64,000 nt of DNA, from NCBI RefSeq assembly GCF_024170405.1, contig NZ_JALJYC010000002.1, positions 106,520 to 170,519 of the forward strand, in the 5' to 3' direction. The DNA comes from Neisseria perflava. GTDB lineage: Bacteria; Pseudomonadota; Gammaproteobacteria; Burkholderiales; Neisseriaceae. The notes beneath the pieces are model-generated. The model was not told where the DNA came from. It was given only the letters and a program-made list of their open reading frames with translations, and did no database searches. The translations under genes were made by a program, and so were the position numbers. This document shows, one piece after another, positions 1-8,730 of the stretch. The number at the start of each line of letters is the position of its first letter. Position 1 is the stretch's first letter.

Positions 1-759
1 CATATTGTCGGTATTCAACACGCCGTGGCAGAAGCCGACGCTCTGCCAGCGGGCGGCGAGTTCGGCGGTGCGCAGGGCAATCTGTTGCAGCAGCGCGAGA
101 TAGGGATTTTCGGCGGCGGCGCAGTCGGGATAATGGTGGCGGATAACATAATCAGCCAGCGTTTTCACTTCGTCTTCCCGCCCTTTGTAAAACAGGTATT
201 CAAAATGGCCGAAACGAATAAACGACGGCGCAACGCGGGTCAGCACGGCAGCGGTTTCCGCCTCTTCGCGGTACACGGAGTCATCGCTGCCGGTCAGCGC
301 CAGCGCACGCGTGGTCGGAATACCGAGGCCGTGCATGGCCTCGGAGCAGAGATACTCGCGTATGCTGGAGCGCAACACGGCGCGGCCGTCGGCAAAGCGC
401 GAATACGGCGTTTTGCCCGCGCCTTTGAGCTGCCATTCCCAACGGCGGCCTACTTCGTCCAGCGTATCGCCGATGAGCAGCGCGCGCCCGTCGCCCAAAC
501 GCGGGGTATAAACGCCAAACTGGTGGCCACTATATACGGTGGCAATCGGCTGCGGCTGGTAATGTCCGGCGCTGCCGGAGAGATAGGCCAAATTGTCGGC
601 TGTTTTGAAATCGTTTTCAGACGGCAGGCCGAGTTCTGCCAACAAATCAGCGTTGACTGCCACCCAATACGGCGCGTTTAACGGCTCGGGATTGACGCTG
701 GAATAGAAGGTGTTGGGGAGTTCGGCATATTGCGGGGTGTGCAGGGGGAGCGTGTGCAT
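1..759 (-). CDS. selO: Protein adenylyltransferase SelO, N-terminal part (cut by window edge)
   Basis: The reverse strand from the ATG at 759 reads open for 253 codons to the left edge, so the C-terminal half lies outside the window (the family is usually near 480-490 residues). The translation carries the SelO hallmarks SGHQFGVYTPRLGDGRALL, LKGAGKTPYSRFADGRAVL and, at the very edge, HGVLNTDNM, the metal-binding segment of the kinase-like fold. SelO proteins are pseudokinases that bind ATP in a flipped pose and transfer AMP to Ser, Thr or Tyr of target proteins, linked to oxidative stress responses in bacteria. The gene is transcribed divergently from dmp19. The family is clear; the targets here are unknown. 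Confidence 0.93.
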   Translation of the reverse strand, partial: MHTLPLHTPQYAELPNTFYSSVNPEPLNAPYWVAVNADLLAELGLPSENDFKTADNLAYLSGSAGHYQPQPIATVYSGHQFGVYTPRLGDGRALLIGDTLDEVGRRWEWQLKGAGKTPYSRFADGRAVLRSSIREYLCSEAMHGLGIPTTRALALTGSDDSVYREEAETAAVLTRVAPSFIRFGHFEYLFYKGREDEVKTLADYVIRHHYPDCAAAENPYLALLQQIALRTAELAARWQSVGFCHGVLNTDNM

Positions 760-956
760 AGTGTTATCCTGTTTTCGGTTTGGCTACAATAGCATAGTTT
801 GGATTTAATGGGTATTCGATAGTTTATTGTTCAAAACTATTGAATTACAGGCCGTCTGAAAATGCGCAAAAAACATACCGCATATGCCGACAACTAGCCC
901 AAACACCACGTTTTTCTTTATAATCAAACCATTCTATTTTTTCAGACGGCCTCACC

Positions 957-1451
957 ATGACTACCCTGCTCCAGCTTTCCGACCTCAATCCGCAAGATCC
1001 CACCGAATTGCTTTATACCCTTAGCGCCGTCTGTTTGGACTACACCGCGCAAAGGGGCGATGAAGAAATGGCCGCGCTAAACGACGAGCAGCACACGTTG
1101 GTTGCCTATTGCTATCTCGACAGCCAGGTGCAGGAAGGCGGCTTTGTGCAACTGATTGCGGCGGGCTACGGCGAATATATTTTCCATAACCCCGTGGCCG
1201 ACAGCCTGCGCCGCTGGCGGATTAAGCCGACACCGAAAATTTTGGACAAGGCCAAAGCCCTGTATGCAAAATACGGCGCAGAAATTGAAGCGTTGGCGGA
1301 AAACGATACGCCTTTAGCCGACATCCGCGCCAAATTTAGTGATTTTGAAGAACTCGACGGCGAATATTACGAAGCCGCCGATGAGGATTTGGCGGCAGCG
1401 GCGAAATATGTGTTGGATAATTGGGCGAAATTTGCCGAAATTGCGGATTAA
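957..1451 (+). CDS. DNA-mimic protein DMP19 family (DUF4375)
   Basis: A 164-residue acidic protein with about 31 Asp/Glu against about 13 Lys/Arg. The segment VAYCYLDSQVQEGGFVQLIA is the signature of the DMP19/DUF4375 family. Neisserial DMP19 is a dimeric double-stranded-DNA mimic that titrates the helix-turn-helix repressor NHTF from its DNA. The ATG at 957 directly follows an inverted DUS, with no strong Shine-Dalgarno sequence. The family assignment is from sequence. That this copy acts on an NHTF homologue is inference; no NHTF gene is in the window. Confidence 0.85.
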   Translation: MTTLLQLSDLNPQDPTELLYTLSAVCLDYTAQRGDEEMAALNDEQHTLVAYCYLDSQVQEGGFVQLIAAGYGEYIFHNPVADSLRRWRIKPTPKILDKAKALYAKYGAEIEALAENDTPLADIRAKFSDFEELDGEYYEAADEDLAAAAKYVLDNWAKFAEIAD

Positions 1452-1651
1452 GTGTACCGTACCCGTCGTAAGCCGGATGACAAACCCAGCAAAATATTTG
1501 GAAACTATAGTCGGATATAGTCGGAAAAATTAGGTTCTGTGACAGCGTTGGCCTCTCCTTGCCGTATTACTTACTCTTAACACTGTCTGCGGCTCGCCAC
1601 TTTATGCCAGAATTTACTTTTTCCAACTGTATATTGTGTCAGGTTTTCTCA

Positions 1652-1703
1652 AAAAGCCGGAGGCCGTCTGAAACAAATTCCGTTTCAAATGGCCTCCGGC
1701 TTT
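1652..1703. terminator. DUS-containing bidirectional terminator
   Basis: Long hairpin between the convergent dmp19 and talarate dehydratase genes. AAAGCCGGAGGCC pairs with GGCCTCCGGCTTT, with an inner GAAAC/GTTTC stem, and the left arm holds one DUS. Confidence 0.75.
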
Positions 1704-1727
1704 ATCTTAAATTCAAGCACTCATACT

Positions 1728-2921
1728 TTATGGTTGCTTGCCGAACTCGGCAGTCTGCACCATCCATTTAAGCGCCTGTTCACTCAAGGTCACACCCAAT
1801 CCATATCGGTCGGAAATCCACATCCTACCATCACGCAATTCAAGCTGCTCATTAAACAATGGATTAAGCCATTCAAAGTGTTCCAACCACGGTTCAATCG
1901 GATAAGCAGCGGCCAAGTGGATATGGATTTCCATGGCAAAATGCGGGGCGAGTTTCCGACCGTGCCGATGCGCAAGCTGCATGATTTGCAAAAACGGGGT
2001 AATACCGCCCACACGCGGGGCATCAGGCTGGACAAAGTCGCTGGCGTTACCCAAAATCAACTGCTCGTGTTCGCGGTAACTGGTCAGCATCTCACCAGTG
2101 GCAATCGGAGTATCCAACGCAGTAGTCAGCGCAGCGTGCCCTTCAACATCGTACGCATCGAGCGGCTCTTCAATCCATACCAAGTCAAACTGCTCCATTT
2201 TACGACTCATGCGGATGGCAGTATCTCTGTCCCATTGCTGATTAGCATCAACCATCAGTGGAAAATCACCCAATTCTTTACGCACAGCAATCAAACGTTT
2301 CAAATCTTCGGCGTTGTCGGGATGGCCGACTTTGAGTTTGATGCCGCCGATACCGCTTTCACGCGAAATGGCAACATTTTTCAACACTTGCTCAAGAGGA
2401 GTATGCAGAAAACCGCCGGAAGTATTGTAGCAGCGCACAGAATCTCGGTGTGCACCTATCAGCTTGGCCAAAGGCAACTTGGCACGTTTGGCTTTCATAT
2501 CCCACAAGGCAATGTCAAAGGGGGAAATGGCCTGCACGGTCATACCGCTACGGCCGACCGAGGCACCCGCCCACAATAATTTGGTGTAAATTTTGTCGAT
2601 ATCGTTGGGATCTTCACCCAACAGATTGTCGGCAATTTCTTTAGCATGGGCAAAAATACCGTAGCCGCCTGCACGTTTAGAATAGCTGAAGCCGATACCG
2701 TCATAACCGTCGCGGGTACGGATTTCAGCGAATACCATCGCCACTTCAGTTAGCGGTTTTTGGCGACCTGTCAGTACCTTGGCATCACTGACCGGCGTGG
2801 ACAGCGGTAAAAAAGCAAGGGATACTTTGACATACTCAATACGGTCGCCGGTTTCAGCGGCGGTTTTGCCGTCGGTAACTTTGGCATAACTGACGGCATC
2901 AGAATTTCCTGAAACAGACAT
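1728..2921 (-). CDS. L-talarate/galactarate dehydratase (enolase superfamily)
   Basis: A 397-residue mandelate-racemase-group protein. The ATG at 2921 is chosen because AAGGAG sits just upstream, although the frame stays open to 2996. The catalytic pattern is complete: the GIKLKVG KxK motif with Lys197, metal ligands in VDANQQW (Asp225), EEPLDA (about Glu250) and ATGEML (Glu276), and the general acid/base His near 326 in LAPHFAME. The protein follows the characterised Salmonella L-talarate/galactarate dehydratase closely along its whole length, as recalled. That enzyme removes water from C4/C5 of hexarates to give 5-keto-4-deoxyglucarate. No other hexarate gene lies alongside, so the flux and the uptake route are unclear. 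Confidence 0.85.
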   Translation of the reverse strand: MSVSGNSDAVSYAKVTDGKTAAETGDRIEYVKVSLAFLPLSTPVSDAKVLTGRQKPLTEVAMVFAEIRTRDGYDGIGFSYSKRAGGYGIFAHAKEIADNLLGEDPNDIDKIYTKLLWAGASVGRSGMTVQAISPFDIALWDMKAKRAKLPLAKLIGAHRDSVRCYNTSGGFLHTPLEQVLKNVAISRESGIGGIKLKVGHPDNAEDLKRLIAVRKELGDFPLMVDANQQWDRDTAIRMSRKMEQFDLVWIEEPLDAYDVEGHAALTTALDTPIATGEMLTSYREHEQLILGNASDFVQPDAPRVGGITPFLQIMQLAHRHGRKLAPHFAMEIHIHLAAAYPIEPWLEHFEWLNPLFNEQLELRDGRMWISDRYGLGVTLSEQALKWMVQTAEFGKQP

Positions 2922-3114
2922 ACAATACTCCTTTTGAAGAGAAGAGAAAAAACAATGGTTAGAGATATTGATAGCGAGATGTTCGGAAAACTGCATATTG
3001 GCAGAATTAGATATATGAGTTAATGATAGACAAAATCGTTTAAAAAAACATTGTGCAGATGTCTGACTTTTAAAGATAAATCAGATGGATTTTCAAACAA
3101 TCCTACAATAATAA

Positions 3115-3150
3115 AAGGCCGTCTGAAACCTTGAGGTTGCAGACGGCCTT
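3115..3150. terminator. DUS-pair terminator
   Basis: Inverted AAGGCCGTCT/AGACGGCCTT arms just downstream of gdhA, followed by a T-rich run. Confidence 0.75.
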
Positions 3151-3178
3151 AACTTTGATATTTTTAATCTATATCAAC

Positions 3179-4516
3179 TTAGATACCTTGAGCCAGCATG
3201 GCTTCGGCCACTTTCACGAAACCGGCGATGTTGGCGCCGTCAACGTAGTTGATGCTGCCGTCTTCGCGTTTGCCGTATTTCACGCAAGATTCGTGGATGT
3301 CTTTCATGATGTTGAACAGACGTTGGTCAACTTCTTCGCGCGTCCAAGACAAACGAATCGCGTTTTGGCTCATTTCCAAACCGGAAGTAGCCACGCCGCC
3401 GGCGTTGGAAGCTTTGCCCGGAGCGTACAGGATACGGGCGTTCAGGAACTGCTCGACCGCGCCCAAAGTAGAAGGCATGTTCGCACCTTCGGCTACGACG
3501 AAGCAGCTGTTTGCCAGCAGGGTTTTGGCATCGTTTTCATCCAGCTCGTTTTGAGTGGCGCACGGCAGGGCGATGTCGCATTTGACACCCCACGGTTTTT
3601 GCGCGTCAAAGTATTGCAGGCCTTGCTCTTTGGCGTAAGTGGAAACGCGTTCGCGGCGCACTTCTTTCAATTCGATCAAAGCAGCCAGTTGCGCTTCGGT
3701 CATGCCGCTGTCGGGGAATAATACGTAGCCGTTGGAGTCGGAAACGGTCAACACTTTCGCGCCCAGTTGGATGGCTTTTTCGCAGGCATATTGCGCCACG
3801 TTGCCGGAACCGGAAATCACCACGCGTTTGCCTTCGAAGTTGTCGTTACGGGTTTCCAACATAGATTGGGCAAAGTAAACCGTACCGTAACCGGTGGCTT
3901 CCGGACGAATCAGGCTGCCACCCCATTGCAGGCCTTTACCGGTCAATACAGAGGCAAATTCGTTGCGGATTTTTTTGTATTGGCCATACAGATAACCGAT
4001 TTCGCGGCCGCCCACGCCGATGTCGCCGGCCGGTACGTCGGTGTTCGGGCCGATGTGACGGTACAATTCAGTCATAAAGGCTTGGCAGAAACGCATTACT
4101 TCGGCATCGGATTTGCCTTTAGGATCGAAGTCGGAACCGCCTTTACCGCCGCCCATCGGCAGGGTAGTCAGGGCATTTTTGAACACTTGTTCAAAGGCCA
4201 GGAATTTCAACACGCCCAAATCGACGGTCGGGTGGAAGCGCAAGCCGCCTTTATAAGGGCCGATAGCGGAGTTCATTTGAATACGGTAGCCTCGGTTGAC
4301 TTGAACTTGACCTTTGTCGTCAGTCCAGGTGACGCGGAACTGAATCACGCGCTCAGGCTCAACGATGCGTTCCAACAGGGCTTGTTGGGTGTATTTTGGA
4401 TTTTTTTCCAAAAACGGTTTCAGGCTGCCGAATACTTCTTCTACGGCTTGGTGGAACGGCTCTTGGTTGGGGTTGCGTTTTTTCAGGTCTGCGAACAGAG
4501 TGTTCAAGTCAGTCAT
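3179..4516 (-). CDS. gdhA: NADP-specific glutamate dehydrogenase
   Basis: A 445-residue hexameric-type glutamate dehydrogenase that aminates 2-oxoglutarate with ammonium and NADPH. Seen: the substrate site PMGGGKGGSDFDPKGKSD with the catalytic lysine, PAGDIGVGGREIGYLYGQYK with the catalytic Asp, and the Rossmann segment VVISGSGNVAQYACEKA. The ATG at 4516 has GGAG at proper spacing; a TTG four codons upstream is in frame but less likely. The regulator at 27201-27977 resembles GdhR, which in Neisseria acts on gdhA and on lactate permease. I see no TGGTnnnACCA box in the gdhA upstream region. Confidence 0.97.
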   Translation of the reverse strand: MTDLNTLFADLKKRNPNQEPFHQAVEEVFGSLKPFLEKNPKYTQQALLERIVEPERVIQFRVTWTDDKGQVQVNRGYRIQMNSAIGPYKGGLRFHPTVDLGVLKFLAFEQVFKNALTTLPMGGGKGGSDFDPKGKSDAEVMRFCQAFMTELYRHIGPNTDVPAGDIGVGGREIGYLYGQYKKIRNEFASVLTGKGLQWGGSLIRPEATGYGTVYFAQSMLETRNDNFEGKRVVISGSGNVAQYACEKAIQLGAKVLTVSDSNGYVLFPDSGMTEAQLAALIELKEVRRERVSTYAKEQGLQYFDAQKPWGVKCDIALPCATQNELDENDAKTLLANSCFVVAEGANMPSTLGAVEQFLNARILYAPGKASNAGGVATSGLEMSQNAIRLSWTREEVDQRLFNIMKDIHESCVKYGKREDGSINYVDGANIAGFVKVAEAMLAQGI

Positions 4517-4932
4517 GGTAAGCTCCAAAATAGAGAGGGATGAATAAGGGGAAAATGCTGTATTTCAGTAGGGCGGAATATAAACCCTTTCTTTTTTTGC
4601 GACAAGCATTTTTTTGTAAAATTGTTGACAGTTTTTAAAACGGATTTTTGATGATTGGCATATTATTTTATAATTAAGCTATTAAAATCATATACTATTC
4701 CAATTATAAATTAAAATTTATCATATTATCCCATTTTGAATTTATAATTTTTTCTAAAATATTGATGTAAACTTTTACTCCGGCTTGATTCAAATCCTAA
4801 AAACTGTCAACAATTTTGCACACCGCCGCCCATTTCGGCGCATTTGGCCGGAGGTGCAATCCGAGGCCGTCTGAAGCGCATAAAAATGATAGAATAGCGG
4901 CCAAGCTAAAACCATCAAGACAAGGAAACCCG
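4517..4932. other. AT-rich divergent intergenic region between gdhA and thyA
   Basis: 416 bases with no credible gene. The centre (about 4640-4797) is very AT-rich and is bracketed by a perfect 20-bp inverted repeat, listed separately. A single DUS lies at about 4863. Promoters for both genes probably lie here, but I cannot place them confidently. Confidence 0.6.
4618..4817. repeat. 200-bp AT-rich segment bounded by a perfect 20-bp inverted repeat
   Basis: The 20-mer at 4618-4637 (AAAATTGTTGACAGTTTTTA) is found exactly inverted at 4798-4817. Each arm contains TTGACA, and the two copies point inward. The 160 bases between the arms are strongly AT-rich. It could be a small mobile element, a pair of regulator sites able to loop, or a cruciform. 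Confidence 0.65.
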
Positions 4933-5727
4933 ATGAAAGCCTATTTAGACTTAATGCGCCACGTTCTCGAACACGGCACCGACAAATCCGACCGCACCGG
5001 CACCGGCACGCGCTCGGTGTTCGGCTACCAAATGCGCTTCGATTTGAGCGAGGGCTTTCCGCTTTTAACCACCAAAAAGCTGCACCTGCGCTCCATCATT
5101 CATGAGCTGCTGTGGTTTCTCAAAGGCGACACCAACATCAAATATCTGAAAGACAACAACGTCTCCATTTGGGACGAGTGGGCCGATGAAAACGGCGACC
5201 TCGGCCCGGTGTACGGCTACCAATGGCGCAGCTGGCCCGCACCCGACGGCCGCCACATCGACCAAATCAGCAATCTGATTGCGCAAATCAAAAACAATCC
5301 CGATTCGCGCCGCCTGATTGTGTCGGCGTGGAATCCGGCTTTGGTGGATGAAATGGCGCTGCCGCCCTGCCACGCGCTGTTTCAGTTTTACGTGGCCGAC
5401 GGCAAATTGTCGTGCCAGCTTTACCAGCGCAGCGCGGATATTTTCTTGGGTGTGCCGTTCAACATCGCCAGCTACGCGCTCTTAACCATGATGGTGGCGC
5501 AGGTATGCGGTTTGCAGGCAGGCGAATTTATCCATACCTTCGGCGACGCGCATTTGTATAACAACCATTTCGAGCAGGCCAAGCTGCAACTGACCCGCGA
5601 ACCGCGCGCCTTGCCGACCATGACGCTCAATCCCGAAGTGAAAGATTTGTTTGATTTCAAATTTGAAGACTTCGAACTGAGCGGCTACGACCCGCACCCA
5701 CATATCAAAGCGGCGGTATCGGTATAA
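4933..5727 (+). CDS. thyA: Thymidylate synthase
   Basis: 264 residues, the standard ThyA length. It converts dUMP and methylene-tetrahydrofolate to dTMP and dihydrofolate. Seen: N-terminal DRTGTGTRSVFGYQMRF, the catalytic segment LPPCHALFQFYV with the nucleophilic Cys, the arginine-rich QLYQRSADIFLGVPFNIASY phosphate-binding loop, and the C-terminal IKAAVSV. The ATG at 4933 has AAGGAAA upstream; an upstream in-frame extension to 4816 lacks family similarity. Confidence 0.98.
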   Translation: MKAYLDLMRHVLEHGTDKSDRTGTGTRSVFGYQMRFDLSEGFPLLTTKKLHLRSIIHELLWFLKGDTNIKYLKDNNVSIWDEWADENGDLGPVYGYQWRSWPAPDGRHIDQISNLIAQIKNNPDSRRLIVSAWNPALVDEMALPPCHALFQFYVADGKLSCQLYQRSADIFLGVPFNIASYALLTMMVAQVCGLQAGEFIHTFGDAHLYNNHFEQAKLQLTREPRALPTMTLNPEVKDLFDFKFEDFELSGYDPHPHIKAAVSV

Positions 5728-5740
5728 AACATATCAAACA

Positions 5741-5777
5741 AGGCCGTCTGAAAACCAAGCGATTTTTCAGACGGCCT
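5741..5777. terminator. DUS-pair terminator after thyA
   Basis: AGGCCGTCTGAAAA and TTTTTCAGACGGCCT form an inverted pair 14 bases after the thyA stop. Confidence 0.75.
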
Positions 5778-5806
5778 TTCCCATAAAATCAAACAGGATT
5801 ATCCCC

Positions 5807-6403
5807 ATGAAAACCGAAAAACAAAAAATGCTCGACAGCGAGCTGTATGACGCCAACTACAACCCCGAATTGACTGCCGAGCGTATCGCTGCCAAAAATT
5901 TATGTTTCGACTTCAACCAGACCAAGCCGTCTGAAAGTGACAAGCAGCAGCAAATTCTGCGCAAACTGCTGGGCAAAACACCCGCTCAGTTCTATATTAC
6001 CCAACCGTTTTGGTGCGACTACGGCTACAACATCGAGCTGGGAGAAAATTTTTACGCCAACCATAATTTGGTCATTTTAGACGGTGCCAAAGTTACCTTC
6101 GGCAATAACGTCTTCATCGCGCCCGACTGCGGCTTTTACACCGCTGGACACCCTATTGACAGCCAGCGGCGCAGTCAGGGCTTGGAATTTGCCCACCCGA
6201 TTACGGTCGGCGACAACGTATGGATAGGCGGCGGCGTAAAAGTCATGCCGGGTGTGACCATAGGCAGCAATGTGGTGATTGCGGCGGGCAGCGTGGTTAC
6301 CAAAAATATTCCCGACAACGTGATTGCCGGCGGCGTTCCCTGCCGCGTATTGCGCGAAGTTACCGAAAAGGATAAGGAAAATCTGCACCGTTTTGGCGAG
6401 TAA
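5807..6403 (+). CDS. Maltose/galactoside-type sugar O-acetyltransferase
   Basis: A 198-residue left-handed beta-helix acetyltransferase of the Maa/LacA/NodL group. The N-terminal Mac domain (MLDSELYDANYNPEL) is followed by hexapeptide repeats. TAGHPID holds the catalytic His, and GDNVWIGGGVKVMPGVTIG and the terminal IPDNVIAGGVPCRVLRE are typical. It acetylates a sugar hydroxyl from acetyl-CoA in the cytoplasm; the physiological substrate cannot be told. An in-frame DUS core encodes the KPSES peptide near residue 43, between the Mac domain and the helix. Confidence 0.88.
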   Translation: MKTEKQKMLDSELYDANYNPELTAERIAAKNLCFDFNQTKPSESDKQQQILRKLLGKTPAQFYITQPFWCDYGYNIELGENFYANHNLVILDGAKVTFGNNVFIAPDCGFYTAGHPIDSQRRSQGLEFAHPITVGDNVWIGGGVKVMPGVTIGSNVVIAAGSVVTKNIPDNVIAGGVPCRVLREVTEKDKENLHRFGE

Positions 6404-6462
6404 CATCCGTCAAACATAGTGCAGCGCATATTGCCTGCTCACATCCCTTGCTGACCAAGCCC

Positions 6463-6517
6463 AAAGGCCGTCTGAAAATGACAAATCCCAAATGATTTGT
6501 CATTTTCAGACGGCCTT
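6463..6517. terminator. DUS-pair terminator
   Basis: Stem of about 24 bp (6463-6486 with 6494-6517) with an 7-base loop. It extends the DUS pair with complementary ATGACAAAT/ATTTGTCAT and lies between convergent genes. Confidence 0.8.
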
Positions 6518-6549
6518 TTCCCTACCCAACGCATTAAAACGAAAAGCAA

Positions 6550-7155
6550 TTATTTAAACGGGCAGCCGTCCGAGGCCAAACACCCGACCGTCATCGCCGT
6601 TGCCAGCGGCACCACCACCACCGCCGCACCCAAAATCACCGGCGCTCCAATCACCGTTTTCAGGCCGTCATTCAACAAATAACCGCGCTTGGTATGGCTC
6701 AGGCGGACTTGTTCGGCTTTGCGCCAACGGTGCTTCTGCAACATTTCCGCCTTGTTTGCCAGCGTTACCACGCGCCCTTGCGCATTGAAATGAATGACAC
6801 GGTATTTTTGCCCGTAGGTTTGCGTCAGCTGCTCCTCCTGATGCGGCGTCAGCTTTTCCTGAAACGCCACGCGGTAGCCGATTTGCGCCGCCTGTTTTTC
6901 GTTGACACGGATTTCCATCGAAGTGCGCGTTTTCAGGCGTGCCAATGGCGAACGGATGAATCCGGCGAATTTGCCGATGTCCGCGCCGTCAAACTGATAA
7001 TCGTACTTCTCTCCCGCCAAATAAAGCGTATTGCCGCTAATCATCGCCGCCTGTATCGTTTCCGTCTCGCTTTTGTGAACCCGATCGACGCTGCTGCATG
7101 CGCCCAACATGGCCATGCCCGCAATAACGGCGACACCATAATACTTGCTTTTCAT
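6550..7155 (-). CDS. Predicted lipoprotein of unknown function
   Basis: 201 residues. The ATG at 7155 is preceded by AAGGAGG at ideal spacing, which decides the start. The signal peptide ends in the lipobox LGAC (lipidated Cys20). The body is mixed alpha/beta with a Gln/Thr/Arg-rich centre. A hydrophobic stretch near residues 170-190 (VIGAPVILGAAVVVVPLATA) may be a membrane or hairpin segment, followed by a short Cys-containing tail ending GCPFK. It lies 67 bases downstream of lapB in the same direction and may be cotranscribed. I do not recognise the family. Confidence 0.8.
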   Translation of the reverse strand: MKSKYYGVAVIAGMAMLGACSSVDRVHKSETETIQAAMISGNTLYLAGEKYDYQFDGADIGKFAGFIRSPLARLKTRTSMEIRVNEKQAAQIGYRVAFQEKLTPHQEEQLTQTYGQKYRVIHFNAQGRVVTLANKAEMLQKHRWRKAEQVRLSHTKRGYLLNDGLKTVIGAPVILGAAVVVVPLATAMTVGCLASDGCPFK

Positions 7156-7222
7156 ACGGCCTCCTTGCGCTTCGCGCTGATACACAAAAGCCGCCGATAA
7201 CGAATACCGGCGGCTTTTCCCG

Positions 7223-8392
7223 TTAGACCTCAATCTTATTCGGCGTAAAGGTTTCCCATTTGTTGCACGCCGGACAGTGCCAGAAAAAGACCTGTGATTT
7301 GAAATGGCAGTTGCGGCAGCGGTACATCACGCTTTTTTGCAACTGGCGGCCGATGACCGAACGCATCATGTCTGCATCGGCTTTCCATGTCGGATTCATG
7401 TCGCTGAGTTTCAAGCCCAATAAGCGGTACACGCCGCTCAAATCGGGTTTTTGCCGCACCAGCTCCACCGCCGTTTGCGCAGCTTCAGTTTCGCCTTTGA
7501 GCAGCAGCGATTTTTCATAAATGACATTAATCAAATCCAAATCGGGGAAGGTCTGCATATAGCCGATCAACTGGTTCAAACCCTCTTCTTTTTTGCCCTG
7601 CGCGGCATAAGCGTCGTAGAGCTTTTCGCCGACCATGCTCAAATAAGCGTGGTTTTGCTGCTCAATGGCGCTGTATGCGTCCACCGCTGCGGCAAAATTA
7701 CCCTGTTTGAACTCGATATCGCCCAAAATCATATTGGCGCGGGTACATTTTTTATTCGCTTCCAACGCTTTCTGCACATTGTAACGCGCCACGTCAAAAT
7801 TGGATTTGAACAAGGCCGTTTGCGCCAATTCGCAATAAAACTGCGCGATTTCAAACTGGTAAGTCTGCTCCTCATGGCTCAATAGTTGCGCCAATTCGAT
7901 GGCTTTTTCCCAGTCGCGATCCTGCTGGTAAATGCTCATCAGGTGCTGGCGGGCTTCACGCGCCATATCGCCATCCTGTAAGCCGAGAAAAATCTGCTCG
8001 GCGCGATCGACCAAGCCTGCATTTTGGTAGTTTTCCGCCAATTCAAACAGCACGCGCTCGCGCTTTTCATTCACGGTATCGGGCGACTCCAGCAAAGCCT
8101 GGTGCATATTGATGGCTTTGTCGTTTTCCCCGCGTTGGCGGTAAAGTTTGCCCAAGGTCAGGTTCAATTCATAAGACTGCGGCTGCTGGTCAATCACTTC
8201 CGCCAACTCGCGTGCGGCGCGGCCGCTGTTACGGTCAACCAGCGCATCCAAGCTGCGGTAGAAACCGGCCGGAATGCTTTTGGCCTGTTTCAACACCGTT
8301 TTCATATCCACGCGGGCGGCAAACCAGCCCATTGCGAAAAACACCGGCAACAGGATAATCGGCAGCAAAATCATCCAAAGTTCGTTATCCAT
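7223..8392 (-). CDS. lapB: LapB (YciM) envelope assembly TPR protein
   Basis: 389 residues, matching E. coli LapB in length and layout. There is an N-terminal membrane anchor (residues 5-22), then tandem TPR motifs over about 65-350 (for example LNLTLGKLYRQRGENDKAI), and a C-terminal rubredoxin-like zinc knuckle with CRNC and CPAC. LapB links lipopolysaccharide synthesis to export and guides FtsH-mediated turnover of LpxC. Two consecutive ATG codons (8395 and 8392) follow AAGGAAG; the second has the better spacing. It follows lapA by 17 bases. Confidence 0.93.
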   Translation of the reverse strand: MDNELWMILLPIILLPVFFAMGWFAARVDMKTVLKQAKSIPAGFYRSLDALVDRNSGRAARELAEVIDQQPQSYELNLTLGKLYRQRGENDKAINMHQALLESPDTVNEKRERVLFELAENYQNAGLVDRAEQIFLGLQDGDMAREARQHLMSIYQQDRDWEKAIELAQLLSHEEQTYQFEIAQFYCELAQTALFKSNFDVARYNVQKALEANKKCTRANMILGDIEFKQGNFAAAVDAYSAIEQQNHAYLSMVGEKLYDAYAAQGKKEEGLNQLIGYMQTFPDLDLINVIYEKSLLLKGETEAAQTAVELVRQKPDLSGVYRLLGLKLSDMNPTWKADADMMRSVIGRQLQKSVMYRCRNCHFKSQVFFWHCPACNKWETFTPNKIEV

Positions 8393-8409
8393 CATCTTCC
8401 TTTACTGTT

Positions 8410-8730
8410 TCAGGCTTTGGGCTGAGCGGCGTTATCTGCGGCAGGCGCAGGCGAGGCCGTCTGAATATCGTGTTCGCTTACGCGGGCAGATTTTTTCACT
8501 TCCGCACGCAGGCGGCCGTTTTCGCCGCGTAGCGACAGCAAACGGCCAAACAAGGCAAACATGCCGAACACAATCCCAATCACAAACGCGCCGAACAACA
8601 CCACAATCAGCGGCAAATCCAGCAGCTGGCCGGGCAGGTAATAAAACGATACCGTTTGCGTATTGCTGACAGCCAGCAAAAGGAATATCAATAAAATCAG
8701 AATTTTAATGATATTGTAAACAATCTTCAT
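8410..8730 (-). CDS. lapA: LapA-domain inner-membrane protein (DUF1049)
   Basis: 106 residues with two membrane segments (about residues 4-24 and 40-64) joined by the typical NTQTVSFYYLPGQ loop, then a charged coiled segment (RLLSLRGENGRLRAEVKK). LapA is the partner of LapB, which follows immediately, so the two form an operon. The ATG at 8730 has GGAGAG upstream. An inverted DUS is read in frame in the C-terminal tail (DIQTAS), a tolerated low-complexity end. Confidence 0.9.
   Translation of the reverse strand: MKIVYNIIKILILLIFLLLAVSNTQTVSFYYLPGQLLDLPLIVVLFGAFVIGIVFGMFALFGRLLSLRGENGRLRAEVKKSARVSEHDIQTASPAPAADNAAQPKA

Noticed and set aside
25..681. Plus-strand frame at the left edge
   Set aside because: It lies opposite selO, whose motifs are clear on the minus strand.
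1505..1525. TATAGTCGGATATAGTCGG as a Correia (CREE) element end
   Set aside because: It shares only the TATAG start with the Correia terminal repeat and lacks the rest; just a short direct repeat.
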